Position numbers and translations under genes: made by a program. From Telluria antibiotica (GTDB taxonomy: Bacteria > Pseudomonadota > Gammaproteobacteria > Burkholderiales > Burkholderiaceae_D): a DNA stretch of 64,000 nt. This document shows positions 30,340-38,787 of the stretch, piece by piece. The notes beneath the pieces are model-generated. The model saw only the letters and a program-made list of their open reading frames with translations, was not told the DNA's origin and made no database searches. The stretch lies in the NCBI RefSeq assembly GCF_011682055.1, contig NZ_JAAQOM010000002.1, positions 124,001 to 188,000 on the forward strand. The letters run 5' to 3'. Each line of letters begins with the position of its first letter. The first letter of the stretch is position 1.

Positions 30340-32013
30340 TTACTTGCGCTCGGCCGCGGTCGCGTCACGCGCGGCGCGGAACTCGGAATCCTTCGCCCAG
30401 TTCGGCCACACCGACGAATCGGCGAGGTCGCGGCCCAACGCGTACAGGATGCCGAGGTCATGCGCCATGCCCGTGAACGGCCACGACGCGCTCCACTCGT
30501 CGGCCGGCTGGTGGTAGGCGTTGTTCACGTATTGTTCCTCGTTGGCCTTGCCGGCCGCGACGCCGCCCTGCACCCAGTCCTGGCCCGACTCGAACGACAC
30601 CGCCGGCACCCCGTGCTTGGCGAACGAGAAGTGGTCGGAACGGAAGAAGTGGCCCGCTTCCGGTTTCGGATCGGGCGAGAAGCGCAGGCCGCCCTGCTTC
30701 GCCTTCGCGACCAGCTCGTCCAGCAGGTCGAGCTTGGCGCTGCCGGAGATCGAGAAATCGCGCGCCGGGCCGTACGGACTCAGTGCGTCCATATTGATGA
30801 CGCCGACCGTCTTCGCCAGCGGGTACACCGGATTGTTCGCGTAGTATTCGGAACCCAGCAGGCCCTTCTCTTCCGCCGTCACGGCGAGGAAGACGACGCT
30901 GCGCTTGGGCGCCGGCGCCTTCGCGAAGGCGCGGCCCAGTTCCAGCAGCGCGGCGATGCCCGTGCCGTTGTCGATGGCGCCGTTGTAGATCTTGTCGCCC
31001 TTCGCGTCCGGCTCGCCGACGCCGAGATGGTCCCAGTGGCCGCTGTAGATCACCACCTGGTCCGGATGCGCGCTGCCCGGGCGGATCGCGAGCACGTTCT
31101 TCGACGTGATGACCTTGGCGTCGACGCCGTAGTGCGCCGACATCGTCACGCCCTTCAGCTCGACGGGCTTGAACGCGCGCGTCTGCGCCTGCTTCTTGAG
31201 CTTGTCGAAGTCGAGGCCCGCGTGCTTGAACAGGTCGACGGCGACGTCGTGCTGGATCCACGCTTCGACCGGCGCATGCGATTCCAGCGGATTCTTGCGC
31301 ACGATGTCGTATTGCACGTTCGTGTTCGAGTTCTTCACCGTGGCCCAGCCGTACGAGGCCGGTGCCGTCTCGTGGACGATCAGGGTGCCCACCGCGCCGC
31401 GGCGTGCCATTTCCTCGTATTTATAGGTCCAGCGGCCATAGTAGGTCATGGCCTTGCCGCCGAAGTCGCCCTTGCCCGTCTCGAAGTCCGGGTCGTTGAT
31501 CAGCACGACGGCCAGCTTGCCCTTCAGGTCCTGGCCCTTGAAATCGTCCCACTTGCGTTCCGGCGCCGTGACGCCGTAGCCGACGAACACGAGCGGCGCA
31601 TTCTTGAAGTCGACCGCCTTCGCGCCCGTCATGGCGGCGCGGATCGCGATCTCGTTGCCTTGCGTGAACTTCTTCGTCGTGCCGCCCTCGGACACCGTCA
31701 CGTCGACCGGGCCCTGGATCTCGAAGCGGCCCAGCGGCACGTCCTGCGTCCAGCCGCGCTTGCCGTCGACGAGGTCGCCGCCCGGCTGCAGGCCCGCGAG
31801 CTTGAACTGCTCGATCAGGTAGTTCACGGTCTTCGTTTCGCCGGGCGTGTTCGGGCCGCGGCCTTCGAACTCGTCGGACGACAGGACCTTGACGTCCTGC
31901 GACAGGCGCTGCGTATCGATGTGGACGGAGTCTGCGGCCTGCGCGGCCAGCGCCGCGGTGGCGAGTGCGATGGCGGTCAGGGTGGTACGGAGGGTGGAGG
32001 TTGATGTTCTCAC
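30340..32013 (-). CDS. M28 family zinc peptidase, exported
   Basis: A 557-residue peptidase with a signal peptide (LTAIALATAALAAQA). A protease-associated domain sits around residues 130-270, and the M28 core carries the zinc-ligand and catalytic motifs HWDHLG, IDNGTG (bridging Asp) and AEEKGLLGS (catalytic Glu), plus a late AYHQPADEW histidine. It likely acts as a periplasmic or secreted aminopeptidase. The start is a GTG at 32013 after GAGATCGCCC; no ATG fits the signal peptide. Confidence 0.9.
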   Translation of the reverse strand: MRTSTSTLRTTLTAIALATAALAAQAADSVHIDTQRLSQDVKVLSSDEFEGRGPNTPGETKTVNYLIEQFKLAGLQPGGDLVDGKRGWTQDVPLGRFEIQGPVDVTVSEGGTTKKFTQGNEIAIRAAMTGAKAVDFKNAPLVFVGYGVTAPERKWDDFKGQDLKGKLAVVLINDPDFETGKGDFGGKAMTYYGRWTYKYEEMARRGAVGTLIVHETAPASYGWATVKNSNTNVQYDIVRKNPLESHAPVEAWIQHDVAVDLFKHAGLDFDKLKKQAQTRAFKPVELKGVTMSAHYGVDAKVITSKNVLAIRPGSAHPDQVVIYSGHWDHLGVGEPDAKGDKIYNGAIDNGTGIAALLELGRAFAKAPAPKRSVVFLAVTAEEKGLLGSEYYANNPVYPLAKTVGVINMDALSPYGPARDFSISGSAKLDLLDELVAKAKQGGLRFSPDPKPEAGHFFRSDHFSFAKHGVPAVSFESGQDWVQGGVAAGKANEEQYVNNAYHQPADEWSASWPFTGMAHDLGILYALGRDLADSSVWPNWAKDSEFRAARDATAAERK

Positions 32014-32236
32014 GGGCGATCTCGGTAGTGTCGATGTGGGAGTCTCCGGCCGGGTAGGCCGGGAGTGCCGCAAGAGTATCGTTCGAATAATTTCCAGTGT
32101 CAAACACCGCACGGTCGCGTATGCACTTTGTAACGGGATGTAAAGAGTCGTCAACCGGACGCGCGGCGGCGGCGTTTCTGGCCCAGTAGCACGGGAATCG
32201 TCCCGTCTCTCAACGACACCTGAAGGAAACACCGCC

Positions 32237-32575
32237 ATGAGCAAAATCGTCGCTACCCTGATCGCAGGCCTGTTCGCCACCGCGGCGTTCGCGCAGACGG
32301 CAACCACCCCGGCGGCGACGCCGGCCGCCAAAGCCGAGATGAAGGCGGACAAGAAAGCCGCGAAGGCCGAAGCCAAGGAAGAAAAGGCCGACGTGAAGGC
32401 CGACGCGAAGCTGGAGAAGAAAGCCGCGGAAGCGAATGCCGACGTCGCCGTCGCCAAGGCCGACGCCACGAAGAAGAAAGCCAAAGCACACAAGAAAGCC
32501 GCCAAAGCCAAGGCGGAAGCCGCGGCCGAGAAGGCCGAGGCACACGCAGACCAGAAGGCCGACGCCGCCAAATAA
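32237..32575 (+). CDS. Exported Lys/Ala/Glu-rich helical protein
   Basis: A 112-residue protein: a clear signal peptide (LIAGLFATAAFAQ) followed by about 90 residues of Ala, Lys, Glu and Asp only, with repeated AKAE/KADAK units that should form a long charged helix. It resembles histone H1-like or stress (LEA-like) composition. AAGGAAA precedes the ATG, and an independent terminator follows. Divergent from the M28 peptidase gene. Function unknown; abundant periplasmic buffering or desiccation protection is only a guess. Confidence 0.8.
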   Translation: MSKIVATLIAGLFATAAFAQTATTPAATPAAKAEMKADKKAAKAEAKEEKADVKADAKLEKKAAEANADVAVAKADATKKKAKAHKKAAKAKAEAAAEKAEAHADQKADAAK

Positions 32576-32610
32576 GGCGACGGGCACCGGCTCAAGCCCC
32601 TCCATCCTCG

Positions 32611-32638
32611 AAAGACAGGGTCCGCCCTGTCTTTTTTT
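32611..32638 (+). terminator. Rho-independent terminator after the Lys/Ala-rich protein gene
   Basis: AAGACAGGG (32612-32620), loop TCCG, CCCTGTCTT (32625-32633), then a run of T to 32638. Confidence 0.92.
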
Positions 32639-32682
32639 CGTCCGCGCTCTACAATGGCAGTCCTTCTTTGCCTGGGACAGCC

Positions 32683-33627
32683 ATGCACAACATTGTCTTC
32701 CTTGACCGCGACAGCCTGATCGCTAACGTCCGCACGCCCGCGTTCGCGCACACGTGGACCGACCACGGGGCCACGCAGCCGGACGAGGTCGTCGAACGCC
32801 TGCGCGGCGCGACCATCGCCATCACGAACAAGGTACCGCTGCGCGCGGACGCCATCGCGCAGTTGCCCGACCTGAAGATGGTCGCCGTCGCCGCCACCGG
32901 GACGGACAACGTCGACCTCGCCGCGTGCCGCGCGCGCGGCATCGTCGTCGCCAACATCCGTGATTACTCGCTCGTCTCCGTGCCCGAGCACTGCTTCGCG
33001 CTGATGCTCGCCGTGCGCCGCAACCTGCGCGCCTACGTCGCCGACGTCGAAGCGGGCCGCTGGGAGCGGTCGACGCGGTTCTGCCTGCTCGACCATCCGA
33101 TCGGCGACCTGGCCGGCGGCCGCCTCGGCATCGTCGGCTACGGCGCGCTGGGCCGCCGCGTCGCGCAGATCGGGCGCGCGTTCGGGATGGACGTCGCCGT
33201 CACGTCGCGCTCGCCCGTCGCGGACACGGACGTCACCGCGCTGCCGCTGGCCGAACTGCTGGCCACGTCGGACGTCGTGAGCCTGCACCTGCCGCTCACG
33301 GACGCGACGCGCCACATGATCAGCGCGCGCGAGCTGGCGACGATGAAGCGGAGCGCCATCCTGATCAACACGGCGCGCGGCGGCCTCGTCGACGAAGCGG
33401 CGCTCGCGCAAGCGCTCACGGACGGCACCATCGCGGGCGCCGGGTTCGACGTGCTGAGCAAGGAGCCGCCCGTCGCCGACAATCCGCTGCTGCAACTGCG
33501 GCTGCCGAACTTCGTGCTGACGCCGCACGTGGCGTGGGCCAGCGGCGGCGCGATGCAGACGCTGGCCGATATGCTGGTCGACAATCTCGAGGCGTGGGTG
33601 GCCGGGAAGCCGGTCAACGTCGTGTGA
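32683..33627 (+). CDS. D-2-hydroxyacid dehydrogenase (glycerate dehydrogenase-like)
   Basis: A 314-residue NAD-dependent dehydrogenase. The Rossmann motif is GIVGYGALGRRV, the catalytic Arg lies in INTARGG and the catalytic His in LTPHVAW, with VPEHCFALMLAVRRN matching glycerate/hydroxypyruvate reductases. It would interconvert a 2-keto acid such as hydroxypyruvate and its D-hydroxy acid. ATG 32683 is chosen over an in-frame TTG 15 nt upstream. Confidence 0.92.
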   Translation: MHNIVFLDRDSLIANVRTPAFAHTWTDHGATQPDEVVERLRGATIAITNKVPLRADAIAQLPDLKMVAVAATGTDNVDLAACRARGIVVANIRDYSLVSVPEHCFALMLAVRRNLRAYVADVEAGRWERSTRFCLLDHPIGDLAGGRLGIVGYGALGRRVAQIGRAFGMDVAVTSRSPVADTDVTALPLAELLATSDVVSLHLPLTDATRHMISARELATMKRSAILINTARGGLVDEAALAQALTDGTIAGAGFDVLSKEPPVADNPLLQLRLPNFVLTPHVAWASGGAMQTLADMLVDNLEAWVAGKPVNVV

Positions 33628-33638
33628 TCGGCGTACAT

Positions 33639-33713
33639 TGGTGGGCACGGGGTGCCCACCCTACGGCATCCGACACGCGGCCGCCGTTGTAGGGCGGGCT
33701 CCCCGAGCCCACC
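33639..33713. repeat. Compound dispersed repeat after the hydroxyacid dehydrogenase gene
   Basis: Same two-hairpin structure as at 30192-30323: GTGGGCACGGGGTGCCCACC (33641-33660), CTACGGCATCCGACAC, then GTAGGGCGGGC-TCCCC-GAGCCCACC (33688-33713). It sits between convergent genes. Confidence 0.7.
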
Positions 33714-33725
33714 AGACACCGACCA

Positions 33726-36700
33726 TCACGCGTCGCCTTGTACGGGCGACGGCACCGCCTCGCTTGCGGCCCGCAGCGGCAGCTCGAGGACGAACACCGT
33801 ACCCGCGTCCGGCCTGCTCTCGACGCGGATGGTCCCCTGCAGCACGGTCGTCACGAGGTTGTACGCGATGTTCATCCCGAGTCCCGTGCCGCCCTGCCCC
33901 ATGCGGGTCGTGAAGAACGGGTCGAACACGCGCGACAGATGTTCCGGCGCGATGCCGCGGCCGTCGTCGGAAAACTCGATGCGCACGCGGCCGCCGTCCA
34001 GCGGCGTCGCGGCCAGCACCATGTGGCCGCCCGGTGCGTCGAACGCGTGCAGCAGCGCGTTGTTGATGAAGTTGATGACGACCTGGCCGAACGGCCCCGG
34101 ATAGCTGTCCATCGCGATCCCCGGCAGCACGCGCAGTTCGAGCGTGTGGCCGGCGCGGCGCACCTGGTTCATCATCGTGGCGGCGATCTCGTGGCAGGCC
34201 TGGCCCAGGTCGAAGCGGCGCCGCTGCGTGCTGGCCTGGTCGACGGACACCTGCTTGAAACTGTTCACGAGGTCCGCCGCCGCGTTCAGGCTGCGCACGA
34301 TGAGGCTCCCCGCCTCGCGCGCGGCCGCGATCCACGTCTCCAGGTCCGATTTCTTCAGCGCGTTGTGCGCGAAACGGTCGGCCAGCGCGTCCGTCTTTTC
34401 CTGCAGCGTGCTGGCCATCAGGAGGCTGTTGCCGATCGGGGTGTTCAGTTCATGTGCAACGCCGGCGACGAGGGCCCCGAGCGACGCCAGCTTTTCGCGC
34501 GCCGCCAGCTGCGCCTGCGTTTCCTTCAGCTGGCGGTAGGCGTCCGCATTGTCCAGTGCCACGCCCACGTACGATGCGAGGGTGCTGAGCATGTCGAGCT
34601 GCACGTTGTGGTACGCGCCCGGCCGCCCGCTCTGCACCGTGATCACGCCCAGCACGCGGCTGCCGACGAGGATCGGCACGAACAGCAGCGAACGCGGTGG
34701 CGGCAGCGCGCCCGCGTCGGGGTCGGCGAGGTCCGTGCCGAGCACGTCGCGCACGAGGCCCGCGAACCGGGCGTAGTCGCGCGCCAGGTCGCCGATCAGG
34801 ATTTCCTCGCCCGTCGCCAGGCAGTACGCGCCCAGGCCGCGCACGCGCGCGGGGAACAGCCCCGCCTCGGGTACGCGGCTGCCGTCCGCGACGACGTACG
34901 GATACGCGAGCGTACCGTCCGCGTGCGCGAGCCCGATCGCGAACAGCGGCGCGTCCATCAGCTGGCGCACCTGGCCGAACACGTTCGCCATGATCGCCTC
35001 GCCGTCCAGGTTCGCCGTCAGCTCGCGGCCGATGTCGGACAACAGCGCGATGTTGCGGCGCGCCTGCTCCACGGCTTCCTTCTGCGCCTCGGCCTCCTGC
35101 TTGCGGCGCTCCGCCTGCTCCTTCTGCAGCACGAGTTCCGCCGTGCGTGCGCCCACCTGGTATTCGAGGCGCGCCGTCTGCTGCACGAGCACGCGCACGC
35201 GCAGCCGGTACAGCGCGACCGCGGTCGCCGCCAGCACGCTCGCCACCGCCAGGCGGAACCACCACGTCATCCAGAACGGCGGCGTGATCGAGATGCCGAG
35301 CGTCACCGGCTTCTCGCTCCACACGCCGTCCTTGTTGGCGGCCCGCACCTCGAACACATAGTCGCCCGGGTCGAGGTTCGTGTACGTGGCGAAGCGCTTG
35401 CCGGCATCCGTCTCGGTCCAGTCCTGGTCGAAGCCGCGCAGGCGGTAGGCGTAGCGGTTCGCCTGCGGGTCGGCGTAATGCAGCGCGGCGAATTCCAAAG
35501 TGAATACGGAGTCGCGGTGGGAGAGGCGCAGGTCGTGCAGACGCTCGATGGCGGCGGGCAGCGCGCGCGGCCGGTTGAACACGAGGAAGTCGGTGATGGC
35601 GACGGCAGGCGGGAACGGGTTGTCGTGGATGTCCTCGGGCTGGAACGACGTCATGCCGCTGACGCCGCCGAAATGCAGTTCGCCGTCGGCGCCGCGCGCG
35701 GCCGAGCCGACGAAGTACGAACCGTCCGTGAGGCCGTCCTTCGCGGTGTAGTTCTTGTAGCGGCCCGTGTCCGGGTCGACGCGGGTCAGGCCGACCGTCG
35801 TGCTGACCCAGATCTGCCCGTTGCCGTCTTCGAGGATGCCGCCGATCGGCACCTGGTCGCGCGCGGCCGTCACGGGAAACGGGCGGAAGGTGATGTGGCC
35901 GCCGGCGCCCCGCTCCACGCGGTGCAGGCCACCGGCCGTACCGACCCACAGGTCACCGCGCGCCGATTCGTACAGGTAGTACACGCGGTTGTGGCCCAGG
36001 CTCGACGGGTCGGCCGGGTCGTGGCGGTAATGCGTGAAGATGCCGGTCGCGCGGTCGTAGCGGTCGAGGCCATTCTCCGTGCCGATCCAGATGGCACCCG
36101 CGCGGTCCTCGAGGACGGCGAAGCCGTAATTCTCGCCGAGGCTGCCCGGCACGGCCGAGTCGTGGCGCCAGCTGCGCAGCGTCTGGCCGTCCGGCGCCAG
36201 CATGAACAAGCCGCCGCGGGTGACGATCCACAGCGCCCCGGCGTGGTCGAGCATCAGGTCCTGGACCCAGTTGGCGCCGGCCTCGCGCCCCAGCGGCACC
36301 TGCGTGAAGCGGCCCGTCGCCGGGTCGCGCCACGACAGGCCGCTCGGGGAACCTACCCACAAGCGGCCACGCCCCGGCAGCACGCGGTTCACCATGTCGT
36401 CCGGCAAGCTCGCGGGATTCGCAGGATCGTGGCGCAGGACGTCGACGTGGCCGCTGTTGGGGTCGAGATGCACGATGCCGCCACCGGTCGTGCCGAGCCA
36501 CAGCCGCCCGTCGGCGCCGATGGCGATCGTGCGGATCTTGCGCGCGCTGCGCGGGTCGGCCGCTTCGCCCGGCAGCATGGAGAAGCGGGCAAAGCCGCCG
36601 CTCGCCAGGTCGGCGCGGTTGACGCCGCCGAACATCGTGCCGGCCCACAGCGTTCCCGTGCGGTCGACCCACACCGACGTGACCTGGCTGTCGGACAGCG

Positions 36701-37670
36701 AGTGGCGGTCGAGCGGCTGGCTGGCATAGCCGACGAAGCGGCCGCTGGCCGGGTCGCGCCATTTGAGGCCGTCGAGTTCCGTGCCCACCCACAGGTTGCT
36801 GCCCTGGTCGTGATACAAGGTGCGCACCCGGCCGTCGCCCATGCCTTCGTCGACGCCGACGTGGTGGCGCTGCGGCGGACCGTCGCCGATGCGCCACGCT
36901 TCCAGGCCGGCATCGGTGCCGATCCACAAGGTGTCGCGCGGTCCCATCGACAGCGCACCCACCGCATTGCGCTTGCCGTTGCCGGCCTCGATGTCGACAT
37001 GCTCGAAGCGCATGCCGCCCGCCGGCAAGTGGTCGAGGCCCACGCCGCTGCCGACCCACAGCCCGCCGCGCGGATCGAGGGCGAGCGCCGTGACGCGGTC
37101 GTCGCGCAGGCTGCCGGGGTCCCGGCTGTCATGGCGCAGCTTGCGCAATTCGCCCGTCGCCGGATCGACGTGCACGATGCCGTCGCTCGTGCCGACCCAG
37201 AGGCCGCGGCCGCCGTCGCCGACGATCGCCGTGACGGCGCTCGTGCGCGTATCGCGCGCGCCACCGGCCTGCAGCGGCTGGCGGATGAAGGTGCGGGTGG
37301 TGGCGTCGAAGTGCGCGAGGCCGCCGCGCGTGCCGAACCACAAGCGACCCTGGCCATCCTCGTATGCGGCGCGGACGTAGTTGTCGGCCAGGCTGGCCGG
37401 GTCGTTGGGATCGCTGCGGAACACCTGGATGCGATAGCCGTCAAAGCGGTTCAGGCCGGCCTGCGTGCCGAACCACATGAAGCCGTCGCGGTCCTGCAGT
37501 ATGGCGAGGACGGACTCCTGCGACAACCCTTCCTCGAGCCCGATGCGTTCGAAGCGGAGGCTGCGCGGCGCGGCCGCCAGCGCCGCCGAGCACAGGCACG
37601 CCAGCAACAGGCAACAGGCCACGCGCAATAGGGCCGGCAGGCGGGGCGCTCGCTCACGGGACGCCATCAT
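33726..37670 (-). CDS. Giant sensor histidine kinase with beta-propeller (Reg_prop), Y_Y_Y and GAF domains
   Basis: A 1314-residue membrane sensor. A signal/anchor is followed by about 700 residues of repeated G-L-W-x-G-T/S (Reg_prop) blades forming periplasmic propellers, a Y_Y_Y domain, one transmembrane helix (WWFRLAVASVLAATAVALY), a coiled coil, a GAF domain, and a kinase core with H-box VAHELNTPIGNS (H1073), N-box NFINNALLHAF, and G-boxes SDDGRGI and GTGLGM. No receiver follows. Such sensors often detect polysaccharide breakdown products. ATG 37670 (or 37667) starts the signal peptide. Confidence 0.9.
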   Translation of the reverse strand: MMASRERAPRLPALLRVACCLLLACLCSAALAAAPRSLRFERIGLEEGLSQESVLAILQDRDGFMWFGTQAGLNRFDGYRIQVFRSDPNDPASLADNYVRAAYEDGQGRLWFGTRGGLAHFDATTRTFIRQPLQAGGARDTRTSAVTAIVGDGGRGLWVGTSDGIVHVDPATGELRKLRHDSRDPGSLRDDRVTALALDPRGGLWVGSGVGLDHLPAGGMRFEHVDIEAGNGKRNAVGALSMGPRDTLWIGTDAGLEAWRIGDGPPQRHHVGVDEGMGDGRVRTLYHDQGSNLWVGTELDGLKWRDPASGRFVGYASQPLDRHSLSDSQVTSVWVDRTGTLWAGTMFGGVNRADLASGGFARFSMLPGEAADPRSARKIRTIAIGADGRLWLGTTGGGIVHLDPNSGHVDVLRHDPANPASLPDDMVNRVLPGRGRLWVGSPSGLSWRDPATGRFTQVPLGREAGANWVQDLMLDHAGALWIVTRGGLFMLAPDGQTLRSWRHDSAVPGSLGENYGFAVLEDRAGAIWIGTENGLDRYDRATGIFTHYRHDPADPSSLGHNRVYYLYESARGDLWVGTAGGLHRVERGAGGHITFRPFPVTAARDQVPIGGILEDGNGQIWVSTTVGLTRVDPDTGRYKNYTAKDGLTDGSYFVGSAARGADGELHFGGVSGMTSFQPEDIHDNPFPPAVAITDFLVFNRPRALPAAIERLHDLRLSHRDSVFTLEFAALHYADPQANRYAYRLRGFDQDWTETDAGKRFATYTNLDPGDYVFEVRAANKDGVWSEKPVTLGISITPPFWMTWWFRLAVASVLAATAVALYRLRVRVLVQQTARLEYQVGARTAELVLQKEQAERRKQEAEAQKEAVEQARRNIALLSDIGRELTANLDGEAIMANVFGQVRQLMDAPLFAIGLAHADGTLAYPYVVADGSRVPEAGLFPARVRGLGAYCLATGEEILIGDLARDYARFAGLVRDVLGTDLADPDAGALPPPRSLLFVPILVGSRVLGVITVQSGRPGAYHNVQLDMLSTLASYVGVALDNADAYRQLKETQAQLAAREKLASLGALVAGVAHELNTPIGNSLLMASTLQEKTDALADRFAHNALKKSDLETWIAAAREAGSLIVRSLNAAADLVNSFKQVSVDQASTQRRRFDLGQACHEIAATMMNQVRRAGHTLELRVLPGIAMDSYPGPFGQVVINFINNALLHAFDAPGGHMVLAATPLDGGRVRIEFSDDGRGIAPEHLSRVFDPFFTTRMGQGGTGLGMNIAYNLVTTVLQGTIRVESRPDAGTVFVLELPLRAASEAVPSPVQGDA

Positions 37671-37759
37671 TTCGGGTTTCCAGGACACAGGTCTTAATCT
37701 ACCAGAATGTCCGAAAATGTTGAGAAAAATTAAGACTTCCTCATTCGGCATGCCGCTGC

Positions 37760-37765
37760 TATAAT
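37760..37765 (+). promoter_or_regulatory. -10 element of the first tRNA-Arg gene
   Basis: TATAAT ends 11 bp before the tRNA; the stretch GCTATAATGCGTG is shared, with small changes, by all five tRNA copies. The -35 here is weak (TTCCTC, 17-bp spacer), whereas copies 2, 3 and 4 have TTGCCA. Confidence 0.75.
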
Positions 37766-37776
37766 GCGTGCATCGG

Positions 37777-37853
37777 GCGGCTGTAGCTCAGCTGGATAGA
37801 GTACTTGGCTACGAACCAAGGGGTCGTGGGTTCGATTCCTGCCAGCCGCACCA
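37777..37853 (+). tRNA. tRNA-Arg(ACG), copy 1
   Basis: A 77-nt cloverleaf with acceptor stem GCGGCTG/CAGCCGC, encoded CCA, and anticodon loop CTACGAA with anticodon ACG (read as ICG, for CGU/CGC/CGA). Identical to the four copies downstream. Confidence 0.97.
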
Positions 37854-37862
37854 AGTTTTTCG

Positions 37863-37892
37863 AAAGGCCAGATCGCGAGATCTGGCCTTTTT
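37863..37892 (+). terminator. Terminator of tRNA-Arg copy 1
   Basis: Perfect 12-bp stem AAAGGCCAGATC/GATCTGGCCTTT with loop GCGA, ending in T residues. Copies after tRNAs 2 and 5 are almost the same. Confidence 0.93.
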
Positions 37893-37931
37893 CATTGCCG
37901 CTCCGGTTACTCATCCGCCACACCCGCCGCC

Positions 37932-38393
37932 ATGCCGAGCCAACTCATCATCCGCTCCCTCACCCCCGCCGACCACGACCAGTGGCGCCCGCTGTGGGAC
38001 GGTTATAACGCCTTTTACGAGCGCAGCGGCCCGACGGCCCTCCCGGAAGCCATCACACAAGCGACGTGGCAGCGATTCTTCGATCCGGCCGAGCCCGTCC
38101 ACGCGCTCGTGGCCGAGGAAGACGGCCGCATCGTCGGCCTCGCGCACTATCTGTTCCATCGCAGCACGACTCGGCTGCACGACGTCTGCTACCTGCAAGA
38201 CCTGTTCACCGTACCGGCGCTGCGCGGGCGCGGCGTCGGGCGGCAACTGATCGAAGGCGTGTACGCGGCGGCGCGCGCCGCCGGCAGTTCGCGCGTGTAC
38301 TGGCAGACGCACACCACCAACGCGGCCGGGCGGGCGCTGTACGACAAGGTTGCCCGGCACCTGGGCTTCATCGTCTACACGCACGAGCTGTGA
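37932..38393 (+). CDS. GNAT family N-acetyltransferase
   Basis: A 153-residue GNAT protein with the acetyl-CoA motif VPALRGRGVGRQLIEGVY and the C-terminal NAAGRALYDKVARHLGF segment. It lies between tRNA-Arg copies 1 and 2, 40 bp after the first tRNA terminator. Substrate unknown; relatives acetylate amines or amino acids. Confidence 0.9.
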   Translation: MPSQLIIRSLTPADHDQWRPLWDGYNAFYERSGPTALPEAITQATWQRFFDPAEPVHALVAEEDGRIVGLAHYLFHRSTTRLHDVCYLQDLFTVPALRGRGVGRQLIEGVYAAARAAGSSRVYWQTHTTNAAGRALYDKVARHLGFIVYTHEL

Positions 38394-38422
38394 ACGGTGC
38401 GGCGGCCGATGCCGCGGCCCCT

Positions 38423-38450
38423 TTGCCATTCATGAAACCGCTGCTATAAT
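38423..38450 (+). promoter_or_regulatory. Promoter of tRNA-Arg copy 2
   Basis: TTGCCA (38423-38428), 16-bp spacer, TATAAT (38445-38450). Confidence 0.85.
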
Positions 38451-38461
38451 GCGTGGCTCGG

Positions 38462-38538
38462 GCGGCTGTAGCTCAGCTGGATAGAGTACTTGGCTACGAA
38501 CCAAGGGGTCGTGGGTTCGATTCCTGCCAGCCGCACCA
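38462..38538 (+). tRNA. tRNA-Arg(ACG), copy 2
   Basis: Identical in all 77 positions to copy 1. Confidence 0.97.
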
Positions 38539-38546
38539 ATTTTTCG

Positions 38547-38576
38547 AAAGGCCAGATCGCGAGATCTGGCCTTTTT
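38547..38576 (+). terminator. Terminator of tRNA-Arg copy 2
   Basis: Same 12-bp stem and GCGA loop as after copy 1, followed by five T. On the other strand it could also end the RHH gene message. Confidence 0.93.
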
Positions 38577-38583
38577 CTTTGCC

Positions 38584-38778
38584 TCAGGGCGGATCGCCCT
38601 GCCCTCCCTCTTCCCGCGCCGACGCCACACGGATGCCGCGCCGCGCCAGCGCCTCGCGCAGCAGGAATTCGATCTCGGCGTTCACGCTGCGCAAGTCGTT
38701 CGCGGCCAGCCGCTGCAACTGCTCCCACAGCGCGGGATCGATGCGCAGCGGATACGACTTTTTTCCCGGGCTCGCCAT
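38584..38778 (-). CDS. Small ribbon-helix-helix (Arc-like) DNA-binding protein
   Basis: A 64-residue protein with KSYPLRIDPALWEQLQRLAANDLRSVNAEIEFLLREAL, the beta-strand plus two-helix layout of Arc/MetJ repressors. It lies 9 bp after the SPFH gene on the same strand, a pairing seen in other proteobacteria. It may autoregulate the pair through the palindrome at 39703-39718; that is inference. Confidence 0.82.
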   Translation of the reverse strand: MASPGKKSYPLRIDPALWEQLQRLAANDLRSVNAEIEFLLREALARRGIRVASAREEGGQGDPP

Positions 38779-38787
38779 CGACGCGCT

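Noticed and set aside
30340-33648. M28 peptidase reading extended far upstream to over 1100 residues
   Set aside because: The extension runs antisense through the Lys/Ala-rich protein and hydroxyacid dehydrogenase genes; the true start is the GTG before the signal peptide at 32013.
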